Assembly: GCF_016827605.1 (NCBI RefSeq)
Contig: NZ_JAEPJQ010000001.1
Location: 1,178,001-1,242,000, forward strand
From: Hyunsoonleella ulvae
Lineage (GTDB): Bacteria; Bacteroidota; Bacteroidia; Flavobacteriales; Flavobacteriaceae
Length of the DNA stretch: 64,000 nucleotides
Direction of reading: 5' to 3'
The translations under genes and the position numbers were made by a program. The notes beneath the pieces are model-generated. The model was given only the letters and a program-made list of their open reading frames with translations, did no database searches and was not told the DNA's origin. Shown here piece after piece: positions 54,634-63,842 of this stretch (its first letter is position 1; each line of letters begins with the position of its first letter).

Positions 54634-55497
54634 ATGGGGAATAAAAAACCAAAAAGAATAAAAAGGAAATTACTGGATAAGTACCGTTTAGTGATACTTA
54701 ATGAGAATACTTTTGAAGAAAGACTATCATTAAAACTTACTAGATTAAACGTGTTTGTAATCGTTACGCTCTCTAGTATTTTGCTAGTTGGTTTTACTAT
54801 TTTGCTTATAGCCTATTCCCCTTTAAAAGAGTACATTCCTGGATATTCTTCAACAGCACTAAAGAAAAAAGCAACCAATTTGAGTTTTAAAACTGATTCT
54901 CTTCATCAAGTTTTGGTAAAAAACGAACGTTATTTTGCTTCCATAAAAAAGGTGTTAAAAGGTGATGTGGGTTCAGAGGAGCTTTATGGAGACTCCTTAG
55001 TTCAGGCTACGAAACTAGAGATAAGCGAGGTGGATTTAAACCCCACAAAAGAAGACTCCCTGCTGCGAGCCAAAGTTGAAAAGGAGGATAAGTATAATTT
55101 ATTCGAATCCGCCACATCCGTCACAAACTTTGTACTTTTCCCACCAGCAACCGGTACTATAAGTGAACCATACAACATAAAAAATAAGCATTACGCTGTG
55201 GATATTGTTGTACCAAAAGATACACCAATAAAAGCAACGGCTGATGGCATTGTTGTTTTTGCAGAATGGACTGCTGGTACAGGACATGTTATTATTTTAG
55301 AACATAGCTATGGGCTAATATCTGTTTATAAGCACAATGCTACCTTAACCAAAACCCAGGGAGATCTGGTAAAAGCAGGGGAGGTAATAGCTACCTCAGG
55401 TAACACGGGAGAATTGTCAACAGGCCCACATTTACATTTTGAACTTTGGAGTGATGGCTATCCCATAAATCCAACTAACTTTATTGATTTCGAATAA
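54634..55497 (+). CDS. M23 family metallopeptidase
   Basis: A 287-residue protein with a cytoplasmic Lys/Arg-rich start, one membrane segment (about 39-60, VFVIVTLSSILLVGFTILLIA), a helical stalk and a C-terminal peptidase M23 (LytM) domain. The zinc ligands are intact: His186 and Asp190 in HYAVD, and the HLH motif at His266/His268 (GPHLHFE). It cleaves peptidoglycan cross-bridges. Its stop codon is immediately followed by the start of the next gene, so they are coupled. Confidence 0.93.
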   Translation: MGNKKPKRIKRKLLDKYRLVILNENTFEERLSLKLTRLNVFVIVTLSSILLVGFTILLIAYSPLKEYIPGYSSTALKKKATNLSFKTDSLHQVLVKNERYFASIKKVLKGDVGSEELYGDSLVQATKLEISEVDLNPTKEDSLLRAKVEKEDKYNLFESATSVTNFVLFPPATGTISEPYNIKNKHYAVDIVVPKDTPIKATADGIVVFAEWTAGTGHVIILEHSYGLISVYKHNATLTKTQGDLVKAGEVIATSGNTGELSTGPHLHFELWSDGYPINPTNFIDFE

Positions 55498-56997
55498 ATG
55501 GGCTCAATTAAAGCAACTTTAGCAAAACCTTTTGCAAAATATATTCATAAAAAAATTAGTAAATGGGCTAATAATCCCATTGAAACTCAAGAAAAAGTTT
55601 TTAACAAACTAATTTCTGATGCTTCTGATACCGTATTTGGTAAAGACCATAATTTTTCAGAAATATCTTCATATGATGATTTCGTAAAACGTGTTCCTGT
55701 AAGGGATTATGAAGCACTCAAGCCTTATGTAGAGCAAGTGGTAGCAGGTAATTCAGATATTCTTTGGAAAGGAAAACCTATTTATTTTGCAAAAACATCA
55801 GGAACAACCTCTGGATCCAAATACATACCAATAACGAAAGAGAGTATGCCCAGCCATGTTGAGGCAGCTAGAAATGCTATTTTACTATACATTAAAGAGA
55901 CGGGTAAGACCAAATTTGTTGATGGTAAAATGATTTTTCTTCAAGGAAGCCCTATTTTAAAAGAGCAAAATGGCATTCAGTTGGGGAGGCTTTCAGGTAT
56001 TGTAGCGCATTATGTACCAAACTATTTGCAAAAAAATCGAATGCCCTCTTGGGAAACAAATTGTATTGAAGATTGGGAAACCAAAGTAGAAACCATCGTT
56101 GAGGAAACTTTAGAAGAAGATATGACGGTTATTTCTGGAATACCATCTTGGGTTCAAATGTATTTTGAGAAATTACAGCAAAAAACAGGAAAAAAAGTAG
56201 GCGATGTTTTTAAGAATTTCAACTTATTCATTTTTGGAGGCGTTAATTACGAACCATACAAGGCTAAATTTGAAAGTTTAATAGGTCGTAAAGTAGATAG
56301 TATTGAGCTATATCCAGCCAGTGAAGGGTTTTTTGCATTTCAAGACAAGCAGAATGAAAAAGGAATGCTATTACAATTAAACTCAGGTATTTTTTATGAG
56401 TTTATAAAAGCAGATGATTTTTTTAATGAAAACCCAAATCGCATCACTATAAAAGATGTAGAAGTTGGTGTAAATTATGTGATGATCATTTCTACAAATG
56501 CGGGATTATGGGCATACAATATTGGGGATACGGTAGAATTTACATCAACCAAACCTTACCGAGTTATAGTTTCGGGTAGAATAAAGCATTTTATCTCAGC
56601 ATTTGGCGAACATGTAATAGGTAAAGAAGTAGAACAAGCCATTCAAGAAGCTATTGAAGGGAAGGATATCCAAATTTCAGAGTTTACAGTTGCACCGCAA
56701 ATTAATCCACAACAAGGATTACCATATCATGAATGGTTTATTGAGTTTGAGAAAGCACCAAATAGCACGGATGCTTTAGCTGCGAGAATAGATAGATCTT
56801 TACAAAATCAGAATACATATTATTTTGATTTGATTGAAGGTAAGGTGCTACAGCCATTAAAAATTTCTAAAGTAAAGAAGAATGGTTTTAAGGAGCACAT
56901 GAAATCCTTAGGAAAACTAGGAGGCCAAAATAAAATACCAAGGCTATCGAATGATAGAAATATTGCAGATTCACTTTCTGGTTTCATAGAAAAATAA
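55498..56997 (+). CDS. GH3 auxin-responsive-promoter family acyl-amide synthetase
   Basis: A 499-residue cytoplasmic protein of the GH3 family, named for plant acyl-acid amido synthetases that adenylate a carboxylic acid and join it to an amine. The nucleotide motif KTSGTTSGSKYIPIT is at about residues 98-112, and YPASEGFFAFQ and the YRVIVSGRIKHFISAFGEHV block are present. Bacterial members are of unknown substrate. It starts directly at the stop of the M23 gene (TAA then ATG). Confidence 0.88.
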   Translation: MGSIKATLAKPFAKYIHKKISKWANNPIETQEKVFNKLISDASDTVFGKDHNFSEISSYDDFVKRVPVRDYEALKPYVEQVVAGNSDILWKGKPIYFAKTSGTTSGSKYIPITKESMPSHVEAARNAILLYIKETGKTKFVDGKMIFLQGSPILKEQNGIQLGRLSGIVAHYVPNYLQKNRMPSWETNCIEDWETKVETIVEETLEEDMTVISGIPSWVQMYFEKLQQKTGKKVGDVFKNFNLFIFGGVNYEPYKAKFESLIGRKVDSIELYPASEGFFAFQDKQNEKGMLLQLNSGIFYEFIKADDFFNENPNRITIKDVEVGVNYVMIISTNAGLWAYNIGDTVEFTSTKPYRVIVSGRIKHFISAFGEHVIGKEVEQAIQEAIEGKDIQISEFTVAPQINPQQGLPYHEWFIEFEKAPNSTDALAARIDRSLQNQNTYYFDLIEGKVLQPLKISKVKKNGFKEHMKSLGKLGGQNKIPRLSNDRNIADSLSGFIEK

Positions 56998-57000
56998 TAG

Positions 57001-57008
57001 TACATTTG
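57001..57008 (+). promoter_or_regulatory. Probable -7 box (TACATTTG)
   Basis: TACATTTG fits TAnnTTTG and ends 19 bp before the ATG at 57028. It overlaps the end of the previous gene by only the spacer. Confidence 0.5.
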
Positions 57009-57027
57009 TAGCGTTTTTATAGCAAAA

Positions 57028-58722
57028 ATGAAACGAACCAGACGCCTCGAACGAACAAGAGCTCAAGAGAGTTCTAATGCCATTGAACGCATGTATATTA
57101 CCATGCGTCACTTGTTTAATCGTGGGTTTTACAAGCCTATGGGGGTTTCTGGGGAAACTTTAAGGCAATCCCTACTGCTATTACGCCCAGAAATTTATGG
57201 TTCTATAGCAGAAGAAAAAGTAGAACTAAATGGCTTGTTATATGTAATAGATCGCCTTCCTCAAGGTATTGAAGAATGTTCTGTAATAAACCTTACTAGT
57301 GATGAGGGCTACTCTAATTCCCATTTTAAGCCTATAATTCCTGAAAAACGTCGTCGAAATTGTTACAGGATAGATGAAGAACAAATGAACATTGAAATAA
57401 CCAGAGGGCGTTCTGAGATATACGATATTTTAACGCATCTTACGTTTTTATTCATTGAGTCGCATAAAATAAGTAGCAAAGCACTAATTGATGATAGCGA
57501 TAAAACCACCAGAGATTGGATTAAGCTAGAAAATGTTGTAAAGCGTACAAAAAAGCTAACCCAAAAAGAGAGAGAAGTAGCTATAACCCACGCTGCTAAT
57601 ATTTTAGGTAGAACTTTTAGTGAAATAATTAAAATTTACGATGCATTTGCAACTCCATCACAACCAGAACGTTTGTTACATATAGTATATTGGTTGGGGA
57701 AGTTGGCCATTAAAGAGCAAATACACAATGAAAAACGTGAGGTAAAATTTAGCCCAGTATTACGTGAAGAAATAGGACATCATATTCATGGTGAGATCTG
57801 GGCAAATTCAGTAAAAAGTGTATTGCACAAAAATAAATTGCTTAGCAGACCAATGCATATTATAAGTGCAAATATGCATAGTGTCATGAATACACTTTTT
57901 GTACCAAAGGCGTTAAAGCCGCTTACAGCTAAACAAGATGTGTTTGATATCTACAAAATGTTAAGTGATAGTACTAATAAAGAACTTAGGAGTAAAGTAG
58001 AACAAACAGCCCTAAAAGAAGGCATGTTATACATTGATGATACTTCGGGAGCAAATATTGATGTACAAATATTCGATACAGATAAAATAGATCTTTCTAA
58101 GTTAGACGTTAAAGTAGATGAAATGTATCTAAAGTCGAAAAAACCCGTTATATTAGTGATGGATTATGCTTTTGGGGAGCAAGCATACGAAACTATAGAT
58201 GAATTACTGAAGCCTTTTGAGTATAAAAATGAAAAAATTCATTTAAATGTAGAATCTATCTCCATTATGGGCAAGGCAGGTATTTTGGAAGGAGGAAAAG
58301 GCGATATTATGATACCTTCAGCGCATATTTTTGAAGGTACAGCAGACAACTACCCGTTTACTAATGAGCTAAAAAAAGAAGATTTTGAGTCTAAAGGAGT
58401 AGATGTTTGTCGAGGGTCTATGATAACGGTTTTAGGGACATCGCTCCAAAACAAAGATATTTTGAAGTTCTTTTTTGAATCAACTTGGAGCGTAATAGGA
58501 TTAGAGATGGAAGGTGCACATTACCAAAAAGCGATACAAGCAGCATCAAAGGTAAGAGGAAGTATAAGAGAGGATGTAAAAGTAAGGTATGCGTATTATG
58601 CGAGTGATAATCCTCTCAAAACAGGAAGTACGCTTGCATCTGGGGGATTAGGAACCTCAGGTGTAAGACCAACATATGTAATAACAATAACTATTTTAGA
58701 ACAAATACTAAATAAACAGTAA
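57028..58722 (+). CDS. DUF6909-type protein with a nucleoside-phosphorylase-like C-terminal half
   Basis: A 564-residue cytoplasmic protein. The N-terminus is basic (KRTRRLERTRAQESSNAIERMYITMRHLFNRGFYKPMGVSGETLRQSLLLL). The C-terminal half carries motifs like those of the nucleoside-phosphorylase fold: VILVMDYAFGEQAYETIDELL, GGKGDIMIPSAHIFEGTADNYPF, VIGLEMEGAHYQKAI and RYAYYASDNPL. This resembles the DUF6909/AMP-nucleosidase-like proteins of Bacteroidota. The enzyme activity, if any, is not known. It ends one base before the start of the next gene. Confidence 0.65.
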   Translation: MKRTRRLERTRAQESSNAIERMYITMRHLFNRGFYKPMGVSGETLRQSLLLLRPEIYGSIAEEKVELNGLLYVIDRLPQGIEECSVINLTSDEGYSNSHFKPIIPEKRRRNCYRIDEEQMNIEITRGRSEIYDILTHLTFLFIESHKISSKALIDDSDKTTRDWIKLENVVKRTKKLTQKEREVAITHAANILGRTFSEIIKIYDAFATPSQPERLLHIVYWLGKLAIKEQIHNEKREVKFSPVLREEIGHHIHGEIWANSVKSVLHKNKLLSRPMHIISANMHSVMNTLFVPKALKPLTAKQDVFDIYKMLSDSTNKELRSKVEQTALKEGMLYIDDTSGANIDVQIFDTDKIDLSKLDVKVDEMYLKSKKPVILVMDYAFGEQAYETIDELLKPFEYKNEKIHLNVESISIMGKAGILEGGKGDIMIPSAHIFEGTADNYPFTNELKKEDFESKGVDVCRGSMITVLGTSLQNKDILKFFFESTWSVIGLEMEGAHYQKAIQAASKVRGSIREDVKVRYAYYASDNPLKTGSTLASGGLGTSGVRPTYVITITILEQILNKQ

Positions 58723-58723
58723 A

Positions 58724-59791
58724 ATGAGTAAGGATTTGCCACAGCAACCACAACAATCTGAAGAAGTAGATTTAGGCCAATTGTTTAAAGTCATTGGGAA
58801 CCTATTTGATAAACTATATAAATTTATAGTTAATATATTTATAGGAGGGTTTAATTTTTTAATATTATTATTAGTTCATTTTCACAAAAGAAAACTCTGG
58901 TACATTGGAGCTGTTTTAATAGGTTTAGTCGCAGGGTATTTTATTGATAAAAAATCAGACAAGCTTTATGGAGCAAACTTGTTCATTGAAACTAACTTTA
59001 ATTCTACACGTCAAGTTTACGAAAATATTCATCAGTTCAATCAGTTAACAATTGATAAGGATAGTGTAGAACTGGCAAATAGGTTAAATATAACCATAAA
59101 AGAAGCTTCAAAACTAAAGGGTTTTTATGTGAAACCAGATTTGGACGAAAATACAATGGCTAAAATGTACTCAGATTTTTATCTACAATTAGATTCCATA
59201 TCTCGTTTAGAGATGTCATACAAGAGATACAAAGAATCGTTGACGCCATTTAATTTTAAAATACACCAGATAGGAGTTGCAGCAACAGATAGGGTAGTTT
59301 ATAAAAAGATTGAAAAAAACTTTATTGAACAAATCTCTAGAAACACATACCTAAATAGGCTTCTTGAGTCAAATAAAGCTATTTTGGATAAAAAAGATAA
59401 GATGTTAGAGAAGCAAATTCAAATGACAGACTCACTTGTAGAACAATATTTGAATATTAGAATAAAGGAATCTGAAAAAGCAGGATTACCAGCTTCTGGA
59501 ACAAACTTATACATGGGTAATGCAGAGTCTACTAACCTTATTGTAGATGAGTCTAAAATTATAAAACAAAGATTGAGTTATGAGAGTGCGAGAAGAAAAA
59601 TAGATAGCATTTTAGTTACCAAAAACTCAATAATTAATGTTATTGCAGATTTTCCTGAGTCTGGATACGACATAAGAGAATGGCATGATAAAATGAAATA
59701 TTTGCTCCCAGTTATACTTTTTTCTGTTTTATTATTAATTTTTAGCTTCCTAGGGCTTGGGTCTTATTTAGAGCAACACAGTAGAAAATAA
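58724..59791 (+). CDS. Wzz/GumC-like inner-membrane protein
   Basis: A 355-residue protein with two membrane segments (WYIGAVLIGLVAGYFIDKKS at about 58-77 and YLLPVILFSVLLLIFSFLGLGSYL near 328-351) and a long helical periplasmic region with coiled-coil character. The pattern fits chain-length-determinant proteins of surface polysaccharide synthesis (Wzz), and it precedes the dTDP-rhamnose genes. It has no kinase domain. It begins 1 bp after the stop of the DUF6909 gene. Confidence 0.65.
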   Translation: MSKDLPQQPQQSEEVDLGQLFKVIGNLFDKLYKFIVNIFIGGFNFLILLLVHFHKRKLWYIGAVLIGLVAGYFIDKKSDKLYGANLFIETNFNSTRQVYENIHQFNQLTIDKDSVELANRLNITIKEASKLKGFYVKPDLDENTMAKMYSDFYLQLDSISRLEMSYKRYKESLTPFNFKIHQIGVAATDRVVYKKIEKNFIEQISRNTYLNRLLESNKAILDKKDKMLEKQIQMTDSLVEQYLNIRIKESEKAGLPASGTNLYMGNAESTNLIVDESKIIKQRLSYESARRKIDSILVTKNSIINVIADFPESGYDIREWHDKMKYLLPVILFSVLLLIFSFLGLGSYLEQHSRK

Positions 59792-59799
59792 ATATTCTA

Positions 59800-60807
59800 A
59801 TGACTATTCTGATTACTGGTGGGGCAGGTTTTATTGGATCCAATTTCATTAAATATTATTTGGATAAATATCCTGCTGTTCAAGTATTAAATATAGACAA
59901 GTTAACTTATGCAGGCAATTTGAATAATTTAAATGAGGTTGCAAAAAACCCCAGATATCAATTTGTTCATGGAGATATTTGTAATAAAGATTTAATCAAT
60001 CAGTTATTCGAGGAATACGATTTTAAGGGAGTTATAAATTTTGCTGCTGAATCTCATGTCGATAATTCAATAAACAATCCTAGTGACTTCATTCACACAA
60101 ATATAACAGGAACTTTTAATTTATTAAATACAGCTAGGAATTATTGGATGCATAGTGTCAGTAAAACAAAAAAGCAGCATAAAAACTCAAGATTTCATCA
60201 CATATCTACAGATGAGGTTTATGGTTCCTTAGGAAAAAAAGGATTATTTACCGAAGAAACACCATATGCTCCAAGCAGTCCATATAGTGCCTCAAAAGCA
60301 TCGTCTGATTTTCTAGTAAGAAGTTATTTTAAAACTTACAATATGAATGTGGTCACTACCAATTGCTCTAATAATTATGGGCCAAGACAACATGACGAGA
60401 AGTTAATACCTACAGTAATAAAAAAGGCTTTAAATGGGGAGAAAATCCCTATTTATGGAGATGGAGAAAACGTTAGGGATTGGTTATATGTAGAAGATCA
60501 TTGCTCAGGGATTGATTTGGTTTTTAATAAAGGTATTTCTGGAGAGACCTACAATATAGGTGGTAGTAATGAGTACAGTAACATATATATAGCAAGTATG
60601 ATTTGTGAAATATTAGATAAAATTGTTCCTGAAAGAACTTCTTATAAAGATCAAATTTCCTTTGTAAAAGATAGATTAGGTCATGATTTTAGATATGCAA
60701 TTGATGAATCTAAAATAAAAAATCAATTAGGATGGGAACCTAAAGAGAACTTTCAAACAGGATTAGAGAAAACTATAAATTGGTATATAAAAAAATATAA
60801 AAGCTAA
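59800..60807 (+). CDS. rfbB: dTDP-glucose 4,6-dehydratase
   Basis: A 335-residue SDR-extended enzyme, the second step of dTDP-L-rhamnose synthesis. NAD site TGGAGFIGSNF at residues 5-15, active-site YSASK (Tyr with Lys four later) and the signature STDEVYGSLG. It carries the RfbB signature AAESHVDNSINNP. Start codon at 59800 is the only good one, and its stop abuts the start of rfbA. It is the first gene of a four-gene rhamnose set. Confidence 0.96.
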   Translation: MTILITGGAGFIGSNFIKYYLDKYPAVQVLNIDKLTYAGNLNNLNEVAKNPRYQFVHGDICNKDLINQLFEEYDFKGVINFAAESHVDNSINNPSDFIHTNITGTFNLLNTARNYWMHSVSKTKKQHKNSRFHHISTDEVYGSLGKKGLFTEETPYAPSSPYSASKASSDFLVRSYFKTYNMNVVTTNCSNNYGPRQHDEKLIPTVIKKALNGEKIPIYGDGENVRDWLYVEDHCSGIDLVFNKGISGETYNIGGSNEYSNIYIASMICEILDKIVPERTSYKDQISFVKDRLGHDFRYAIDESKIKNQLGWEPKENFQTGLEKTINWYIKKYKS

Positions 60808-61665
60808 ATGAAGGGTATTATTTTGGCAGGAGGTTCAGGAACACGTTTGTATCCCTTAACAAAAGTTATAAGTAAGCAACTTATGCCTATTTATGATAAG
60901 CCAATGATATATTACCCTTTATCAACACTTTTATCGGCTGGAATAAATGAGGTTTTAATTATTACAACAGGAAAGGATGTAAATAAATTTAAAGACTTAT
61001 TGGGAAATGGAAGTGATTACGGTTGTAATTTTGAGTATGCCATACAAGAACAGCCTAACGGTTTAGCTGAAGCTTTTTTAATTGGAGAAGATTTTATTGG
61101 AAAGGATAGTGTAGCATTGATTTTAGGGGATAATATATTCTATGGTTCAGGGTTAAGTAGAACATTAAAGTCGTGTCTTAACCCAAATGGAGGAATTATT
61201 TTTGCTTATCATGTACAAAACCCTAAACGATATGGAGTCGTTGATTTTGACAAAGACAACAAAGTAATTTCTATTGAAGAAAAGCCTGTGAATCCAAAGT
61301 CTAATTACGCTGTCCCTGGTATATATTTTTATGATAACACAGTTGTTGAAATAGCGAAGAACATTAGGCCTAGTCATAGAGGCGAGCTAGAAATTACAGA
61401 TATTAATAAATCTTATTTACTAAAAGAAAAGTTAAATGTTCAAATCTTAGATAAGGGTACAGCATGGTTAGATACAGGAACATTTGAGTCTTTAATGCAA
61501 GCATCTCAGTTCGTACAAGTAATAGAGGAACGACAAGGGCAAAAAATAGGTTGTTTAGAAGAAGAAGCATACAAAATGGGTTTTATTGATAAAAATCAAC
61601 TGAATACATTAGCTAAATCATTACTTAAAAGTGGTTATGGAGAATATCTTCAACAATTAATATAG
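60808..61665 (+). CDS. rfbA: Glucose-1-phosphate thymidylyltransferase
   Basis: A 285-residue nucleotidyltransferase that joins glucose 1-phosphate and dTTP to give dTDP-glucose. The pyrophosphorylase motif [31 protein letters not shown] is present, with ILGDNIFYG and [20 protein letters not shown]. Its start follows the rfbB stop without a gap, showing a tight operon. Confidence 0.97.
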   Translation: MKGIILAGGSGTRLYPLTKVISKQLMPIYDKPMIYYPLSTLLSAGINEVLIITTGKDVNKFKDLLGNGSDYGCNFEYAIQEQPNGLAEAFLIGEDFIGKDSVALILGDNIFYGSGLSRTLKSCLNPNGGIIFAYHVQNPKRYGVVDFDKDNKVISIEEKPVNPKSNYAVPGIYFYDNTVVEIAKNIRPSHRGELEITDINKSYLLKEKLNVQILDKGTAWLDTGTFESLMQASQFVQVIEERQGQKIGCLEEEAYKMGFIDKNQLNTLAKSLLKSGYGEYLQQLI

Positions 61666-61669
61666 TAGT

Positions 61670-62218
61670 ATGGAGGTAAAAGAAACTTATTTAAAAGGGT
61701 GTTATATTATTACTCCAAATATTTTTGAAGACGAAAGAGGTTGCTTTTACGAAAGTTTTAATACTAGAATATTTAAAGAATTAACAGGAGTGCAAGTTAG
61801 TTTTGTTCAAGATAATGTTTCAAAATCCTTTAAAGGTGTTCTAAGAGGTCTTCATTTTCAGACTGGCAATAATGCTCAAGCAAAATTAGTACAAGTTTTA
61901 AAAGGAAAGGTTATGGATGTTTGTGTTGATCTTAGAGAAGGATCTCAAACATTTGGTAAATATTTTTCTATAATCTTGGATGAAGTAAATCGTACTCAGC
62001 TCTTTATACCTAGAGGTTTTGCTCATGGTTTTTTTGTACTTGAGGACAATACAGTTTTTACGTACAAATGTGATAATTTTTATAGCAAAGATTCTGAAGC
62101 AGGAATATTATATAACGATGAATATTTGAATATAGATTGGAGAATTGGTAATCAGAAAACTATAATATCTAAAAAGGATCAAGATTTACCAAAGTTTAAG
62201 GATTTTTTCAAGTTGTGA
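61670..62218 (+). CDS. rfbC: dTDP-4-dehydrorhamnose 3,5-epimerase
   Basis: A 182-residue cupin epimerase, third step of dTDP-rhamnose synthesis. Motifs RGCFYESFN, VSKSFKGVLRGLHFQ (with the catalytic-region His) and PRGFAHGFFVLEDNTVFTYKCDNFYSKDSEAGI are visible. The stop TGA overlaps the next start in TGATG. Length typical. Confidence 0.96.
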   Translation: MEVKETYLKGCYIITPNIFEDERGCFYESFNTRIFKELTGVQVSFVQDNVSKSFKGVLRGLHFQTGNNAQAKLVQVLKGKVMDVCVDLREGSQTFGKYFSIILDEVNRTQLFIPRGFAHGFFVLEDNTVFTYKCDNFYSKDSEAGILYNDEYLNIDWRIGNQKTIISKKDQDLPKFKDFFKL

Positions 62219-63090
62219 TGAAAAAAAAGGTTTTGGTAACAGGAGCAAATGGACAACTAGGAAAAACCATCCAAGAGCTGAATGCTAATAATACTAAAGG
62301 GTTATATTTTATGTTTGTTTCAAAATCCGAACTAGATATTACCAATCTAGATGACTTAAAAATATTATTCAATAAAAATAGTTTTGATTACGTTATCAAC
62401 TGTGCTGCATATACTGATGTTGAACAAGCGGAAAAGACGCCTAAAATTTCATATAAGGTAAATGCTGAAGGGGTTAAAAATATAGCTAAAGTATGTTTAG
62501 AGCACGATACAGTTTTGATTCATATTTCCACAGATTATGTCTTTGATGGTAATACTAACTCGTTTTATTCTGAAGGAGATCAAACTTGCCCTATAAGTGT
62601 TTATGGAGCATCTAAGTTACAGGGCGAGTTAAACATTAAAAATATAACAGAAAACTATTTTATAATTCGAACCTCTTGGTTGTATTCAGAATACGGTAAT
62701 AATTTTTTAAAAACAATGCTGAGATTAGCAAGTGAAAGAGATAAATTAAGTGTTGTTAGCGACCAAATAGGAACTCCTACTTATGCTAAAGATTTGGCAA
62801 AAGTTATACTACGCTTTATTGCTGAGAAAACTAAAATTTTTGGAACCTATCATTATAGCAATGATGGGGCTGTGAGTTGGTTTGATTTTGCAAATGCAAT
62901 ATTCAAATATTCTAATTTGGAAGTTAATTTAAAATCAATTTCATCAGAAGAACTTCCTCAAGAAGCAAAAAGACCTAAATTTAGTGTTCTTGATAAGAAA
63001 AAGATTCAAAAAAACTTAAAAATTGAAATACCATCTTGGGAGGATAGTTTAAAAAAATGTCTAGTAAACATACAAAAAAGCTGTAATTGA
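62218..63090 (+). CDS. rfbD: dTDP-4-dehydrorhamnose reductase
   Basis: A 290-residue reductase, last step of dTDP-rhamnose synthesis. NADPH motif GANGQLGKT at the start, active-site motifs STDYVFDG and YGASKLQGE (Tyr-x3-Lys), and the C-terminal WEDSLKKCL. I use ATG 62218, which overlaps the last base of rfbC (TGATG); the GTG three bases before is less likely. The tail after NIQKSCN stops right at the boundary with the epimerase relic. It completes the rfbBACD order. Confidence 0.95.
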   Translation: MKKKVLVTGANGQLGKTIQELNANNTKGLYFMFVSKSELDITNLDDLKILFNKNSFDYVINCAAYTDVEQAEKTPKISYKVNAEGVKNIAKVCLEHDTVLIHISTDYVFDGNTNSFYSEGDQTCPISVYGASKLQGELNIKNITENYFIIRTSWLYSEYGNNFLKTMLRLASERDKLSVVSDQIGTPTYAKDLAKVILRFIAEKTKIFGTYHYSNDGAVSWFDFANAIFKYSNLEVNLKSISSEELPQEAKRPKFSVLDKKKIQKNLKIEIPSWEDSLKKCLVNIQKSCN

Positions 63091-63091
63091 T

Positions 63092-63681
63092 GTAGATTAT
63101 GTGTTACTTCAAGCTGCGCTTGGATCCGCACCTCACTCTATTAGAAATCCCATACACAAATGCGGTTAATATTTCAGGTTTTCTAAACATGTTTTGGTTA
63201 CTAAAAATAGCATACTATTGAAAGATTTATATGCGGCTTCATATAGTACTTATGTTAGTCATCCAGGGTTACCCATGTTAGAAATAAAATAGGTAAACTA
63301 CTATCGGTCTATGCCGTTACAAAGTATGTAAACGAATTGTATACCGTTATTTTTTTGACGGTGTATTAAATAATAAGGTTGGTAAACTTAATGGTAATGT
63401 AGAACAAACGATAGACTTTACGTTTTTTGAAAATGTAGTGCAAGCCAATGTCAGGGTATTATTTTCTGTATTGACCCAAGAGCTTTATAATATTGCAAGT
63501 GGAGACCGCATTAGTATAAATAAGTTTCGTAATTAATTAAAGATTTAACGAATATGGATAATAACCAATTTACGGTTCAAATAGGGTATGAGATATCAAA
63601 CATTCCTCAGTAAGTAAAGATAAGGTAAATAGAGATTTAGATTATAAACTAATTTATAAGTTAAAGAAGAACTGGAAATAA
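63092..63681 (+). pseudogene. Decayed UDP-GlcNAc 4-epimerase (WbpP/TviC-type) relic
   Basis: No intact frame, but successive frames keep the order of an epimerase: VDYVLLQAALGSAPHSIRNPI (63092 on), TNAVNISGFLN in the next frame, YAASYSTYVSHPGLPMLEIK, then GKLLSVYAVTKYVNELY in another frame. These are followed by TFFENVVQANV and LYNIASGDRISINKF, and an end DIKHSSVSKDKVNRDLDYK. The substrate-loop and Tyr-x3-Lys regions match the WbpP/TviC type. The first ~80 residues with the nucleotide-binding loop are missing and the remnant begins two bases after the rfbD stop. Several frameshifts and stops make it non-functional. Confidence 0.85.
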
Positions 63682-63842
63682 TCTTATATAAGAAAAGTAC
63701 TTAAACTGTTTACAAAATTTATTATTGTAATTATTACTTTATGTTTTTTCTAAAGAATTTTCAAAGCAATAAAAATTTCGTACAAAAATGAGATAATTTT
63801 TAAAAAAAAGCATAGCTTGCAGGCGATAATAAAGGTATTTAA
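63682..63842. other. AT-rich spacer between epimerase relic and next gene
   Basis: 161 bp of AT-rich DNA with no clear gene; likely a leader region for the cytidylyltransferase gene. No terminator or promoter is certain. Confidence 0.4.
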
